From Leifsonia sp. NPDC080035 (GTDB lineage: Bacteria > Actinomycetota > Actinomycetes > Actinomycetales > Microbacteriaceae), in assembly GCF_040050925.1 (NCBI RefSeq), contig NZ_CP157390.1:2418001-2482000 (forward strand): a stretch of 64,000 bases of DNA, in the 5' to 3' direction. The translations under genes and the position numbers were made by a program. Shown here one piece after another: positions 52,089 to 60,779 of this stretch. The notes under the pieces were generated by a model that saw only the letters and a program-made list of their open reading frames with translations, ran no database searches and had not been told where the DNA came from. Each line of letters begins with the position of its first letter. Within the stretch, counting starts at the first letter, position 1.

Positions 52089-53957
52089 ATGGAGGAGCTC
52101 CTGGTCATCGGCGTCCTCGCCGTGCTGACCATCGCGGCTGCCACGACGTTCGGCCCGCGGTTCGGGGTCGCCTCGCCGCTCATCCTGGTGGTGGTCGGCA
52201 TCCTTGTCAGCTTCCTGCCGTTCGTGCCCGCGGTGGTGCTGCAGCCGGAGTGGATCATCGCCGGGGTGCTGCCCCCGCTGCTCTACTCGGCGTCGGTCTC
52301 GATGCCGTCGATGAACTTCCGACGCGAGTTCGGCGCGATCGGCGGGCTCTCGGTGCTGCTCGTGATCGTCAGCTCCGTGCTGCTCGGCCTGTTCTTCTCA
52401 TGGGTGATCCCGGGGCTGGGTCTGGGCTGGGGGATCGCGCTCGGCGCGATCGTGAGCCCGACGGACGCGGTGGCGACCGGCATCGTCAAACGCGCGGGGG
52501 TCTCTCCGCGCGTCGTCGCGATCCTGGAGGGTGAGAGCCTGCTCAACGACGCGACCGCCCTCGTGCTGCTGCGCGCCGCCGTGGCCGCCGCCGCGGTCGC
52601 GACCTTCACCGTCGGCGCCGTCACGCTGTCGTTCATCTGGTCGGTGCTGGTCGCCGTGGTGTTCGGCGCGGTCGTCGGCAGACTCAATCTCGTCGTGCGC
52701 GCCCGGGTGAAGGATGCGACGGTCAACACGGTGATCTCGTTCACGGTGCCGTTCCTCGCCTCCATCCCCGCCGAGGCGCTCGGCGCATCCGGCCTGGTCG
52801 CGGCGGTCGTCGCCGGCCTGATCACGGGCAGCAGGGCGCCACGGGTGCTCTCGCCGGAGCACCGGCTCTCGGACGCGCAGAACTGGCGCACGGTGGAGCT
52901 GGTGCTGGAGGGACTGATCTTCCTCACGATGGGCCTGGAGCTGTTCGGGATCGTCCAGAAGGTGGAGAACGACCACGCGGGTGTGCTGCCCGCGCTCGGC
53001 ATCGCGGCCGCCGCGCTGGTGCTGACCATCCTGGTGCGCGCCGCGTTCGTCGCACCGCTGCTCGCGCTGCTGGCGCGGCGCAACCGGCGCAGGGAGCGGA
53101 TGCGGCCGACGCTCACGAGACTGCAGGAGCGGCTTGACGACCCGGAGGCGACCAAGCGGATGCTCGAGCAGGGCGCCGCGATCGCGCGGGGGGAGCGGCC
53201 GGCGCTGCCGGGCGCGCCGACGACCTCCGCGGACGGGCATGACGGTACCGGCGAGGGTGCGGCCCCGGGCGAGCCTGCCGGGATGATGACCCCCTTCGAC
53301 GCGCAGCATCCCGGCACCATGGCCGGCGCGCGCCCGGAGCATCCACCGAAGGGCTGGCGCGCCCGCGTCGTGCACCGCCGCCGTCGTCGCATGTTCACCG
53401 TGGAGAACCTCTCCCGGTTCGGGACCCGGCTGCGCCGACTGCTCGCCGACATCGACTACTTCACCGGCGCGCCGCTCGGCTGGCGCGAGGGCGCGATCGT
53501 GGTCTGGGCCGGGATGCGCGGCGCCGTCACGGTGGCCGCCGCGCAGAGCCTCCCCGGTCACACGCCAGGGCGGAACGTTCTCGTGCTGATCGCGTTCCTC
53601 GTCGCCGCCGGATCGCTGCTGCTGCAGGGCGGCACGCTGGGGCTGGCGCTGCGCATCGTGAAGCCGGCCGCCGCCGACCCGCAAGCCGAGCGGGACGAGC
53701 GCCGCCGGCTGATGGAGCTCCTCTATGAGGCGGGAAAGGAGGTGCCGTCCCCGGCCACGACCGAGCGGACGCCCGAGGCGTTCAACGAGCACAAGTCGGC
53801 GCGCCTGAGGCGCATCCGGGCGCAGCGCTCCGCGCTCCTGGACGCCAGGGACGACGGCACCTTCAGCGCCGACGTCCTCGCCGGCGCCCTCAGCAACCTC
53901 GACGCCGACGAGATCAGCATCGACCTCAAGGGCGACCCCACCGAGGCCACCGGCTGA
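52089..53957 (+). CDS. sodium/proton antiporter (CPA1, NhaP/NHE type)
   Basis: 622 residues. About twelve helices; SPTDAVATGIV (about residue 125) and LEGESLLNDATALVL (about 147) contain the ion-binding Asp and the family core. A hydrophilic loop of about 100 residues (about 335-440, Pro/Gly/Arg-rich) splits helices 10 and 11, and a charged cytosolic tail follows. Starts 14 nt after the flavoprotein, so the two are co-transcribed, an association that may link quinone and ion homeostasis (inference). Confidence 0.9.
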   Translation: MEELLVIGVLAVLTIAAATTFGPRFGVASPLILVVVGILVSFLPFVPAVVLQPEWIIAGVLPPLLYSASVSMPSMNFRREFGAIGGLSVLLVIVSSVLLGLFFSWVIPGLGLGWGIALGAIVSPTDAVATGIVKRAGVSPRVVAILEGESLLNDATALVLLRAAVAAAAVATFTVGAVTLSFIWSVLVAVVFGAVVGRLNLVVRARVKDATVNTVISFTVPFLASIPAEALGASGLVAAVVAGLITGSRAPRVLSPEHRLSDAQNWRTVELVLEGLIFLTMGLELFGIVQKVENDHAGVLPALGIAAAALVLTILVRAAFVAPLLALLARRNRRRERMRPTLTRLQERLDDPEATKRMLEQGAAIARGERPALPGAPTTSADGHDGTGEGAAPGEPAGMMTPFDAQHPGTMAGARPEHPPKGWRARVVHRRRRRMFTVENLSRFGTRLRRLLADIDYFTGAPLGWREGAIVVWAGMRGAVTVAAAQSLPGHTPGRNVLVLIAFLVAAGSLLLQGGTLGLALRIVKPAAADPQAERDERRRLMELLYEAGKEVPSPATTERTPEAFNEHKSARLRRIRAQRSALLDARDDGTFSADVLAGALSNLDADEISIDLKGDPTEATG

Positions 53958-54069
53958 CGCCTCCGCGTCGGTATCGGAGGGCATCGGGGTCGGCCCGAGC
54001 CGGCATCTCCTCCCTTCCCCGCGTTCGCTCGGCGTGTCGCTCGTCGCATCCTCCGTTGCCGACAGCCCG

Positions 54070-54078
54070 TTATCCACA
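54070..54078 (+). other. Single consensus DnaA box
   Basis: TTATCCACA, the exact DnaA-box consensus, 51 bp before the AbiEi/DUF559 gene. Alone, without an AT-rich unwinding element or further boxes, so it is not an origin; it might titrate DnaA or be chance. Confidence 0.4.
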
Positions 54079-54128
54079 GATGCCGGCCGTCTACGCCGTC
54101 TGGTCCTCCCGTCCGCGACCATCGGTGG

Positions 54129-54968
54129 ATGACCTGGTACGACGAACTGACGCGGTTGGGCGCCGCATCCGCGGAGCAACTGCGGACGGCCGGAGCAACC
54201 GAGCGCGAGCTCACCGCCGCGGTTCGCTCCGGAACAGTCATCCGGGTGAGGAAAGGGCGGTACGCCGCACCGGACGCCCCGCTCCCGGTGCTCTCGGCCC
54301 TACGCGCGGGAGCCCGGCTGACGTGTGTCTCGGCAGCGCGGAGCTACGGGCTGTGGGGCGGGATGGACTCCCGGACGCATCTTCTGGTGCCGACGCACTC
54401 CGGGAGGAGCGTCCTGGAGGCCGACCAGGTGCGGCACTGGGGCGATGCCGAGCACGACGAGATCTGGAGAGTCTCCCTCGCGGATTGTCTGCGCGCCGTG
54501 GCCCGCTGCGCGGACGAGGAGACGGCAGTGGCCGTCCTGGACACCGGGATCTCCGCGGGACTGGCGACTCCCCGGCGCCTCCGAGCCATCTTCCGAGAGG
54601 AACCGGCTCGCGCTCGGGATCTGGCCGCCCGAGCCCGCCCTGGATCCGATTCGGGAGTGGAGTCGATCCTGCGTCAACGGCTGATGCGCCGTGGGCATCT
54701 CGTGGAACAGCAGGTCGCGGTCGCGGGGGTGGGAAGAGTCGATGCCCGGGTCGACGGAGTGCTCTTCGTCGAAGTTGACGGCTTCCGGTACCACTCCGAC
54801 CGGCAGGCCTTCGAACGGGATCGGCTGCGCGACCTCGGGATGGCCCTCACAGGCGGACGACGACTCCGCTTCCCCGCGGCCCATGTCCTCGAGGACGCGG
54901 ATGGCGTCGTCGCGACAATCGAGGCCGTGCTGGAAAGGGAGGAGATGGGCACGCGACGCGCTGTGTGA
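54129..54968 (+). CDS. AbiEi-like / DUF559 fusion protein
   Basis: 279 residues. The N-terminal half (about 1-100: LGAASAEQLRTAG, then VIRVRKGRYAAP) looks like the winged-helix of AbiEi-type antitoxins. The C-terminal third is a DUF559/very-short-patch-repair-like PD-(D/E)xK nuclease: E near 178 in SGVESILRQRL, D209, E215 and D217 in VDGVLFVEVDGFRYHSD, and a final helix. This architecture is common in Microbacteriaceae but its role is unsettled; a toxin, defence or DNA repair role is inference. GACCAT lies 6 nt upstream of the ATG, without a ribosome binding site. Confidence 0.8.
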   Translation: MTWYDELTRLGAASAEQLRTAGATERELTAAVRSGTVIRVRKGRYAAPDAPLPVLSALRAGARLTCVSAARSYGLWGGMDSRTHLLVPTHSGRSVLEADQVRHWGDAEHDEIWRVSLADCLRAVARCADEETAVAVLDTGISAGLATPRRLRAIFREEPARARDLAARARPGSDSGVESILRQRLMRRGHLVEQQVAVAGVGRVDARVDGVLFVEVDGFRYHSDRQAFERDRLRDLGMALTGGRRLRFPAAHVLEDADGVVATIEAVLEREEMGTRRAV

Positions 54969-54975
54969 TGCGGGA

Positions 54976-55018
54976 AAGGGAGGAGTTCCGAGCCACGAGG
55001 GCCGGGAACTCCTCCCTT
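54976..55018. terminator. Bidirectional terminator between DUF559 gene and accA
   Basis: AAGGGAGGAGTTCC (54976-54989) pairs perfectly with GGAACTCCTCCCTT (55005-55018). It lies between two converging genes, with A and T runs at its ends. Confidence 0.75.
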
Positions 55019-55039
55019 ACGGAAGCGAGATCGCGGGGG

Positions 55040-56800
55040 TCAGACGATGGTGAGGAGGAGGTGACCGGAGGAGACGGTCTCGCCGACCGCGGCGTTGATG
55101 CCGGAGATCGTGCCGTCCTTGTGGGCGGTGAGCGGCTGCTCCATCTTCATTGCCTCGAGCACCAGGACGAGGTCGCCCTTGACCACCTCGTCGCCGTCGG
55201 CGACCGCGACCTTGACGACGGTCGCCTGCATCGGCGCGGTGAGGGAGTCGCCGGTCGCGGTGTCCACCGCGTGCGCACCGCCGCGGCGGCGCGGGGCGGG
55301 GGCGGCGGCCTCCGGCGCTCCACCGGTCAGCAGACGTGCGGGCAGCGAGACCTCGATGCGCTTTCCCTCGACCTCGACCACGACGTTGCTGCGGCGCTCG
55401 GCGGGGGACGCGTCGCCCAGCTCGCCGGACCACGGCTCGATGCCGCCGGCCCACTCGGTCTCGATCCAGCGCGTGTAGATCGAGAACGGCTCGCCGTCCT
55501 GCGGTGCGAAGGCGGGGTCGCGCACGATCGCGCGGTGGAACGGGAGAACGGTCGGCAGGCCGGCCACCTCGAACTCGTCGAGAGCGCGGCGGGAGCGCTC
55601 CAGCGCCTCCTCTCGGCTGGCGCCGGTCACGATCAGCTTGGCGAGCATCGAGTCGAACGCGCCGCTGATGACGTCGCCCGCCTGGATTCCGCTGTCGACG
55701 CGGACGCCGGGGCCACCGGGCGCCTTGAAGACGTGCACCGGTCCGGGGGAGGGGATGAAGTTGCGGCCGGCGTCCTCGCCGTTGATGCGGAACTCGAAGG
55801 AGTGGCCGCGCGGAGCCGGGTCGTCGTAGTCGAGCTCGCCGCCCTCGGCGAGACGGAACTGCTCGCGGACCAGGTCGATACCGGTGACCTCCTCGGAGAC
55901 CGGGTGCTCGACCTGCAGGCGGGTGTTCACCTCCAGGAACGAGACGGTGCCGTCCTTGCCGATCAGGAACTCGCAGGTGCCGGCGCCCTGGTAGCCGACC
56001 TCCTTGAGGATGGCCTTGGACGCGCTGTACAGCTTCTCGGTCTGCTCTGGGGTGAGGAACGGCGCCGGCGCCTCCTCGACGAGCTTCTGGTGCCGGCGCT
56101 GCAGCGAGCAGTCGCGGGTGGACACGACGACGACGTTGCCGTACGCGTCCGCCAGGCACTGCGTCTCGACGTGGCGCGGCTGGTCGAGGTACTTCTCCAC
56201 GAAGCACTCGCCACGGCCGAACGCCGCGATCGCCTCGCGGGTGGCCGAATCGAACAGCTCCGCGACCTCGTCGCGGGTGCGGGCGACCTTGAGGCCGCGA
56301 CCGCCGCCGCCGAACGCCGCCTTGATGGCAACCGGGAGGCCGTACTGGTCGACGAACTCCAGCACCTCGGACGCGTCGGCGACCGGGTTCAGGGTGCCCG
56401 GCGCGAGCGGGGCGCCGACCTTCTCGGCCACGTGGCGTGCGGAGACCTTGTCGCCGAGGCGCTCGATGGCCTCGGGCGACGGGCCGATCCAGATCAGGCC
56501 GGCCGCGATGACGGCGCGGGCGAAGTCCGCGTTCTCGGCGAGGAAGCCGTAACCGGGGTGCACCGCGTCCGCGCCGGAGCGGCGCGCGATGGACAGCAGC
56601 TTGTCGATGACGAGGTACGTCTCAGCCGAGGTGGTTCCCTCCAGCGCGTAGGCCTCGTCGGCGAGCCTCACGTGGACGGCGTCACGGTCCTGGTCGGCGT
56701 AGACCGCGACGGACCCGATGCCGCTGTCCTTCGCAGCACGGATGACGCGGACGGCGATCTCGCCTCGGTTGGCGATGAGAACCTTGGTGATAGCTGGCAC
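55040..56800 (-). CDS. bccA: acyl-CoA carboxylase alpha subunit (biotin carboxylase plus BCCP)
   Basis: 586 residues. Biotin carboxylase at about 1-450: VLIANRGEIAVRVIRAA at the start, the ATP-grasp glycine loop AFGGGGRGLKVAR, EVNTRLQVEHPVSEE. Biotin carrier domain at the end with the biotinylated K552 in EAMKMEQPL. Works with the carboxyltransferase encoded by pccB (63369 on) and AccE to make malonyl- or methylmalonyl-CoA. GTG start; TAGGCT at 56809-56814 lies 8 nt upstream. Confidence 0.96.
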   Translation of the reverse strand: MPAITKVLIANRGEIAVRVIRAAKDSGIGSVAVYADQDRDAVHVRLADEAYALEGTTSAETYLVIDKLLSIARRSGADAVHPGYGFLAENADFARAVIAAGLIWIGPSPEAIERLGDKVSARHVAEKVGAPLAPGTLNPVADASEVLEFVDQYGLPVAIKAAFGGGGRGLKVARTRDEVAELFDSATREAIAAFGRGECFVEKYLDQPRHVETQCLADAYGNVVVVSTRDCSLQRRHQKLVEEAPAPFLTPEQTEKLYSASKAILKEVGYQGAGTCEFLIGKDGTVSFLEVNTRLQVEHPVSEEVTGIDLVREQFRLAEGGELDYDDPAPRGHSFEFRINGEDAGRNFIPSPGPVHVFKAPGGPGVRVDSGIQAGDVISGAFDSMLAKLIVTGASREEALERSRRALDEFEVAGLPTVLPFHRAIVRDPAFAPQDGEPFSIYTRWIETEWAGGIEPWSGELGDASPAERRSNVVVEVEGKRIEVSLPARLLTGGAPEAAAPAPRRRGGAHAVDTATGDSLTAPMQATVVKVAVADGDEVVKGDLVLVLEAMKMEQPLTAHKDGTISGINAAVGETVSSGHLLLTIV

Positions 56801-56879
56801 AGTTCTCTAGCCTATGCCGCAGCGCACCCCAACTTTTGGACGATGCCCACAAAAATGCGCGATGCGCTTGTCGCGCGTT

Positions 56880-57515
56880 CTACAACCGATTCCAGAGCGA
56901 CGTCCACTCCACGCCGAGCTCCCGGACGAGGCCGCGCAGGGTGGAGAGCGAGAGGCCCACCACCGTGCTCGGGTCGCCGTCGACGCGGGTGATGAAGGGG
57001 CCGCCGAGGCTGTCTACGGTGAACGCGCCCGCCACCTCCAGCGGCTCGCCGCTCGCCACGTAGGCGTCGATCTCCGCATCGGTCACGTCCGCGAACGTCA
57101 CGGCGGCGACGGCGGTCGCGCCGACGGCGCCGTTCTCGCGCCCCTCCCTGTGGTCGATCAGCCAGTGGCCCGAGTGCAGCATCCCCGTCCGGCCGCGCTG
57201 GGCGATCCAGCGCTCCCTGGCGACCTCGGGCAGGTGCGGCTTGCCGTGGATGTGCCCGTCGATCGCGAAGGCGGAGTCGCCGCCGAGGATGAGGCCGTCG
57301 ATCGGCTCGCCGTCCAGCGTTCCGCGCACGGCCTCCGCCTTCAACCGCGCGAGCAGCTGCACCATCCTCTCGGCCGAGAGCGGGCCGTGCTCCGCCTCGG
57401 CCGCGGCGACGGCGGCGGGCTCGTCGACGTGGGACGGCACGACGACCGGTTCGATGCCTGCGGCGCGCAGCAGCGCGAGCCGCGCGGGGGAGGTGGAGGC
57501 GAGGTAGAGGCGCAT
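56880..57515 (-). CDS. maf: Maf family nucleotide pyrophosphatase
   Basis: 211 residues. LASTSPARLALLRAAG at residues 5-20, the ILGGDSAFAIDG block and GKPHLPEVARE are family signatures; it hydrolyses non-canonical or dTTP/UTP-type nucleotides. A hairpin-free 79-nt gap separates it from bccA on the same strand. In other actinobacteria maf sits between accE and the alpha subunit, so its position is a relic of that cluster. Confidence 0.92.
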   Translation of the reverse strand: MRLYLASTSPARLALLRAAGIEPVVVPSHVDEPAAVAAAEAEHGPLSAERMVQLLARLKAEAVRGTLDGEPIDGLILGGDSAFAIDGHIHGKPHLPEVARERWIAQRGRTGMLHSGHWLIDHREGRENGAVGATAVAAVTFADVTDAEIDAYVASGEPLEVAGAFTVDSLGGPFITRVDGDPSTVVGLSLSTLRGLVRELGVEWTSLWNRL

Positions 57516-57539
57516 GGTCACCTGTGGGATGCTCGATGG

Positions 57540-58820
57540 ATGCCCCAGAAGGATGAGGTCGACCTCGACATTACCAACGTCGCGCACGGCGGCGTCTTCG
57601 TCGCCCGTCACGAGGGCAGGGTCGTCTTCGTCCCGGACACGATGCCGGGCGAGCGCGTGCGGGCCCGCATCGCCGATCGCACGCACGACCGGTTCTGGCG
57701 CGGCGAGACGGTCGAGGTCCTGGAGGCGGCGCCCGAGCGTCAGGATCACGTCTGGCCGGCTGCCGCCGTCGACCGGGAGCCGGGACGCCGCGCCGGGGGC
57801 GCCGAGTTCGGCCACATCCGGCTCGACCACCAGCGCGAGCTCAAGCGCCGCGTGATCGTCGACGCGCTGCAGCGCACGGCGAAGCTCGGCGCCGACGAGC
57901 TGGAGGCGCTCGGCCCCGTCGCCGTCGAACCCGTCGACGGTGAGACGGAAAACGGCACCGGATGGCGCACCCGCGTGCGGCTGCAGGTCGGGGCCGACGG
58001 CCGCATCGGTCCCTTCGCCGCACGCTCGCACACCGTCGTCCCGGTCTCGGAGCTGCCGTTGGCTACGGAGCTCGTGAACGAGTCGACTCCGTTCGGCCAG
58101 AGCTTCCCCGGCGCGGAGTCGGTGGACGTCGTCGCGACGGGGCTCGGCACCGCGCACGTGCTCGTCAACGACCCGCCGGTGAAGAAGGGAAGGCGCGTCA
58201 TCCGGCCGCGGCACCGTCCCGTCCCCATCCGGGAGCGGGTGGGCGAGCGCGAGTTCCGGCTGGACGCCCGCGGCTTCTGGCAGGTGCACCGGGGCGCCGC
58301 CGCCACGCTGACGGCGGCGGTGCAGGAGGCGGTCGACGAGGCGCTCTTCGACCCGCGCGCCGCCAACCTCGACCTCTACGGCGGCGTCGGGCTGCTCGCC
58401 GCCGCACTCGGGGACCGGTTCGGCTCCACCCTGCGGATCACCTCGGTGGAGTCGGACGAGCGCGCCACCGACGATGCGGCGGAGAACCTCGCCGAGTGGA
58501 TCGGCGCAGCAGCCGTCACCGCCCGCGTCGAGCACTTCGTCTCCGGGCTCGCGGTGGAGGCGACCGCGGCCGAGCGTGCGCGCCTGCGCGCGGCGACGGT
58601 CGTCCTCGACCCGCCGCGCTCCGGCGCCGGGCGTGCCGTCGTGGAGGCGGTGGCCGCGATGCGCCCGGCCCAGATCGTCTACGTCGCCTGCGATCCCGTC
58701 GCGCTGGCCAGGGACCTGGCCTTCTTCCGCGACCACGGCTACCCGCTGCGGACGCTGCGCGCGTTCGACCTCTTCCCGAACACGCACCACGTCGAAGCCG
58801 TCGCCACGCTGACGCCGTGA
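57540..58820 (+). CDS. TRAM-domain class I RNA methyltransferase (TrmA/RlmD-like)
   Basis: 426 residues. An N-terminal TRAM domain (about 1-60, VDLDITNVAHGGVFVARHEG) precedes the SAM domain with NLDLYGGVGLLAAALG, VVLDPPRSGAG and the catalytic Cys in IVYVACDP. It methylates uridine C5 in tRNA or rRNA; which one is not clear. The four Cys that bind an Fe-S cluster in RlmD are absent. Divergent from maf, with only 24 bp between start codons; GATGCT lies 6 nt before the ATG. Confidence 0.88.
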   Translation: MPQKDEVDLDITNVAHGGVFVARHEGRVVFVPDTMPGERVRARIADRTHDRFWRGETVEVLEAAPERQDHVWPAAAVDREPGRRAGGAEFGHIRLDHQRELKRRVIVDALQRTAKLGADELEALGPVAVEPVDGETENGTGWRTRVRLQVGADGRIGPFAARSHTVVPVSELPLATELVNESTPFGQSFPGAESVDVVATGLGTAHVLVNDPPVKKGRRVIRPRHRPVPIRERVGEREFRLDARGFWQVHRGAAATLTAAVQEAVDEALFDPRAANLDLYGGVGLLAAALGDRFGSTLRITSVESDERATDDAAENLAEWIGAAAVTARVEHFVSGLAVEATAAERARLRAATVVLDPPRSGAGRAVVEAVAAMRPAQIVYVACDPVALARDLAFFRDHGYPLRTLRAFDLFPNTHHVEAVATLTP

Positions 58821-58858
58821 CCGACGCGGAGCTCGCGCGCCCCACTACGATGGTCAGC

Positions 58859-59518
58859 ATGGTGCGGGTGTCAATCGTCGACGATCATGAATCCGTGCGT
58901 CTCGGGCTCAAGGCGGCCTGTCAGGACGCCGGCTACGAGGTCGTCGTCGCGGCCGCGACGGTGGACGAGTTCGTCGCCCAGCTCGGCTCGCAGGAGTGCG
59001 ACGTCGTCGTTCTCGACCTCTCGCTCGGCGACGGTTCGAAGGTGACGGACAACGTCAAACGGGCCCAGGCGACCGGCGCCGCTGTGCTGGTGCACAGCAT
59101 CGCCGATCGGGTCGCGAGCGTCCGGGAGGCGCTCGCCGCTGGCGCAGCCGGCGTCATCCCGAAGTCCTCGCCGACCACGACGGTGATGAACGCGATCGAG
59201 ACGGTCGCACGCGGCGACGTGCTCAACAACCTGGAGTGGGCGACCGCGATCGACGCGGACAGCGACTTCGCCAAGGCCCAGCTCGGGCGTCGCGAGCGCG
59301 ACGTCCTGCACCTCTACGCGTCCGGCCTCCCGCTGAAGGCGGTCGCCGCCCAGCTCGGGATCGCCAACTCGACCGCTCGCGAGTACCTCGACAGGATCCG
59401 CGTGAAGTACGTCGAGGTCGGCCGGCCGGCGCCGACGAAGGTGGATCTGTTGCGCCGCGCGGTCGAGGACGGAATCCTGCCCGGGCTCGATCCCGAAACG
59501 GGCAATGAGCGCTCCTAG
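58859..59518 (+). CDS. response regulator, NarL/LuxR-like
   Basis: 219 residues. Receiver domain with acidic pocket D8/D9, phospho-acceptor D53 in VVLDLSLGDG and the Lys in GVIPKSS. The C-terminal LuxR-type helix-turn-helix reads LGRRERDVLHLYASG and IANSTAREYLDRI. TACGAT (58846-58851) is 7 nt before the ATG at 58859, a leaderless start; another ATG lies 9 nt upstream. Overlaps the kinase gene by 14 bp. Confidence 0.92.
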   Translation: MVRVSIVDDHESVRLGLKAACQDAGYEVVVAAATVDEFVAQLGSQECDVVVLDLSLGDGSKVTDNVKRAQATGAAVLVHSIADRVASVREALAAGAAGVIPKSSPTTTVMNAIETVARGDVLNNLEWATAIDADSDFAKAQLGRRERDVLHLYASGLPLKAVAAQLGIANSTAREYLDRIRVKYVEVGRPAPTKVDLLRRAVEDGILPGLDPETGNERS

Positions 59519-60779
59519 CGCGCCTCGGACCGTACCGGGCGCCCCGGTCGAGGGGGCCAAGCCGCGCAACCCGCTCAGCCGCGCACGCATCGAGCGCATC
59601 GCCGACCGCACCGTGTCGGCGTTCGGCCTGGTCTTCGGGCTGCAGACCATCCCCACTGCGATCGGGCAGCTGCACGCGCTCGTCGCGCCCTGGGGCCTCG
59701 TCATGTTCGTCGCCGTCTTCGGCGGCCTCGCCGTGACGGTCGTGCTCGCGGTCTTCCAGCGTTACGTGAAGACGGCGATGGGTATCCTCGCCGTCGTCTA
59801 CCTCATCGCGATCGTCACCTGGCCGCTGCTGGTCGCCGACCCCGGCGCCTTCACGGCGGACAAGCCGTGGGTCTGGTTCCTCTGCTCCGTGTTCACCGCG
59901 TTCGCCGCCGTCGCCTACCCGCTGTGGCTGGCGATCGCGTACACGTTCATCACACCGGTCGCCTACGGCATCGTCCGGGCGTTGCCGGCGGGCGGCGGCG
60001 TCGGTGCCGAACTGGCCGGACTCGACGCCGTGTACGCGATCATCCTCGGCGGCGTCATCCTGGCCATCATCGCGATGATGCGGCAGGCGTCGACGGCGGT
60101 GGATGTCGCGCAGAGCCAGGCGCTGGCGAAGTACGGCAACGCCGTGCGGCAGCACGCGACCGAGGTCGAGCGCGTGCAGGTCGACGCGATCGTGCACGAC
60201 AGCGTGCTGACCACGCTGCTCTCGGCCGCGAGCGCCAGGACGCCGGAGGCGAAGGAGCTCGCCGCCCGCATGGCCGCCGATGCGATCGGGCACCTGCACG
60301 CCGCGGAGGCGTCGGGCCCGGAGGATCAGTCGCAGGTCGGTCTGGAGCGGCTCTCGGACCGCCTGCTCACCGCCGCGAACGCCTTCTCGTCGCCGTTCGA
60401 GGTGGACTCCCGCGACACCGAGCTGGAGAGCCTGCCGGTGAACGTCGCCGAGGCCGTGTACTCGGCCGCCGTGCAGGCGATGGTGAACAGCACGCAGCAC
60501 GCGGGCGGCCCGGAGGTGCGCCGGTCGCTGTCGATCCGCGGCGGTGCCGACGGCTCCACCGTCCGGATCGTGGTGGAGGACGACGGTCGCGGATTCACGG
60601 CGGAGGACGTCCCCGCCGAGCGGCTCGGACTGCGTGTGAGCATCCGCGAGCGGCTGGCGAAGGTGGGCGGCCGAGCGATCGTGCGGTCGGCGCCCGGCGA
60701 GGGGACGACGGTGACGATCGCGTGGCCGGCGGCGGAGCGCCAGGCGGTGTCCGAGCGGGAGCAGGAGCGCGCGGGATGA
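59505..60779 (+). CDS. sensor histidine kinase
   Basis: 424 residues. Residues about 35-190 hold five or six membrane helices, with almost no extracellular domain, suggesting an intramembrane or envelope signal. The phospho-acceptor helix has VHDSVLTTL (His near 230); the ATPase domain has the N-box VNSTQHAGG (about 325), G-box EDDGRGF (about 357) and a second glycine block GEGTTV. Paired with the overlapping response regulator and coupled to the next gene by ATGA. Confidence 0.9.
   Translation: MSAPSAPRTVPGAPVEGAKPRNPLSRARIERIADRTVSAFGLVFGLQTIPTAIGQLHALVAPWGLVMFVAVFGGLAVTVVLAVFQRYVKTAMGILAVVYLIAIVTWPLLVADPGAFTADKPWVWFLCSVFTAFAAVAYPLWLAIAYTFITPVAYGIVRALPAGGGVGAELAGLDAVYAIILGGVILAIIAMMRQASTAVDVAQSQALAKYGNAVRQHATEVERVQVDAIVHDSVLTTLLSAASARTPEAKELAARMAADAIGHLHAAEASGPEDQSQVGLERLSDRLLTAANAFSSPFEVDSRDTELESLPVNVAEAVYSAAVQAMVNSTQHAGGPEVRRSLSIRGGADGSTVRIVVEDDGRGFTAEDVPAERLGLRVSIRERLAKVGGRAIVRSAPGEGTTVTIAWPAAERQAVSEREQERAG

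Noticed and set aside
54061..54100. Possible replication origin at the DnaA box
   Set aside because: Only one box, no AT-rich unwinding region, and no dnaA, dnaN or gyrB nearby.
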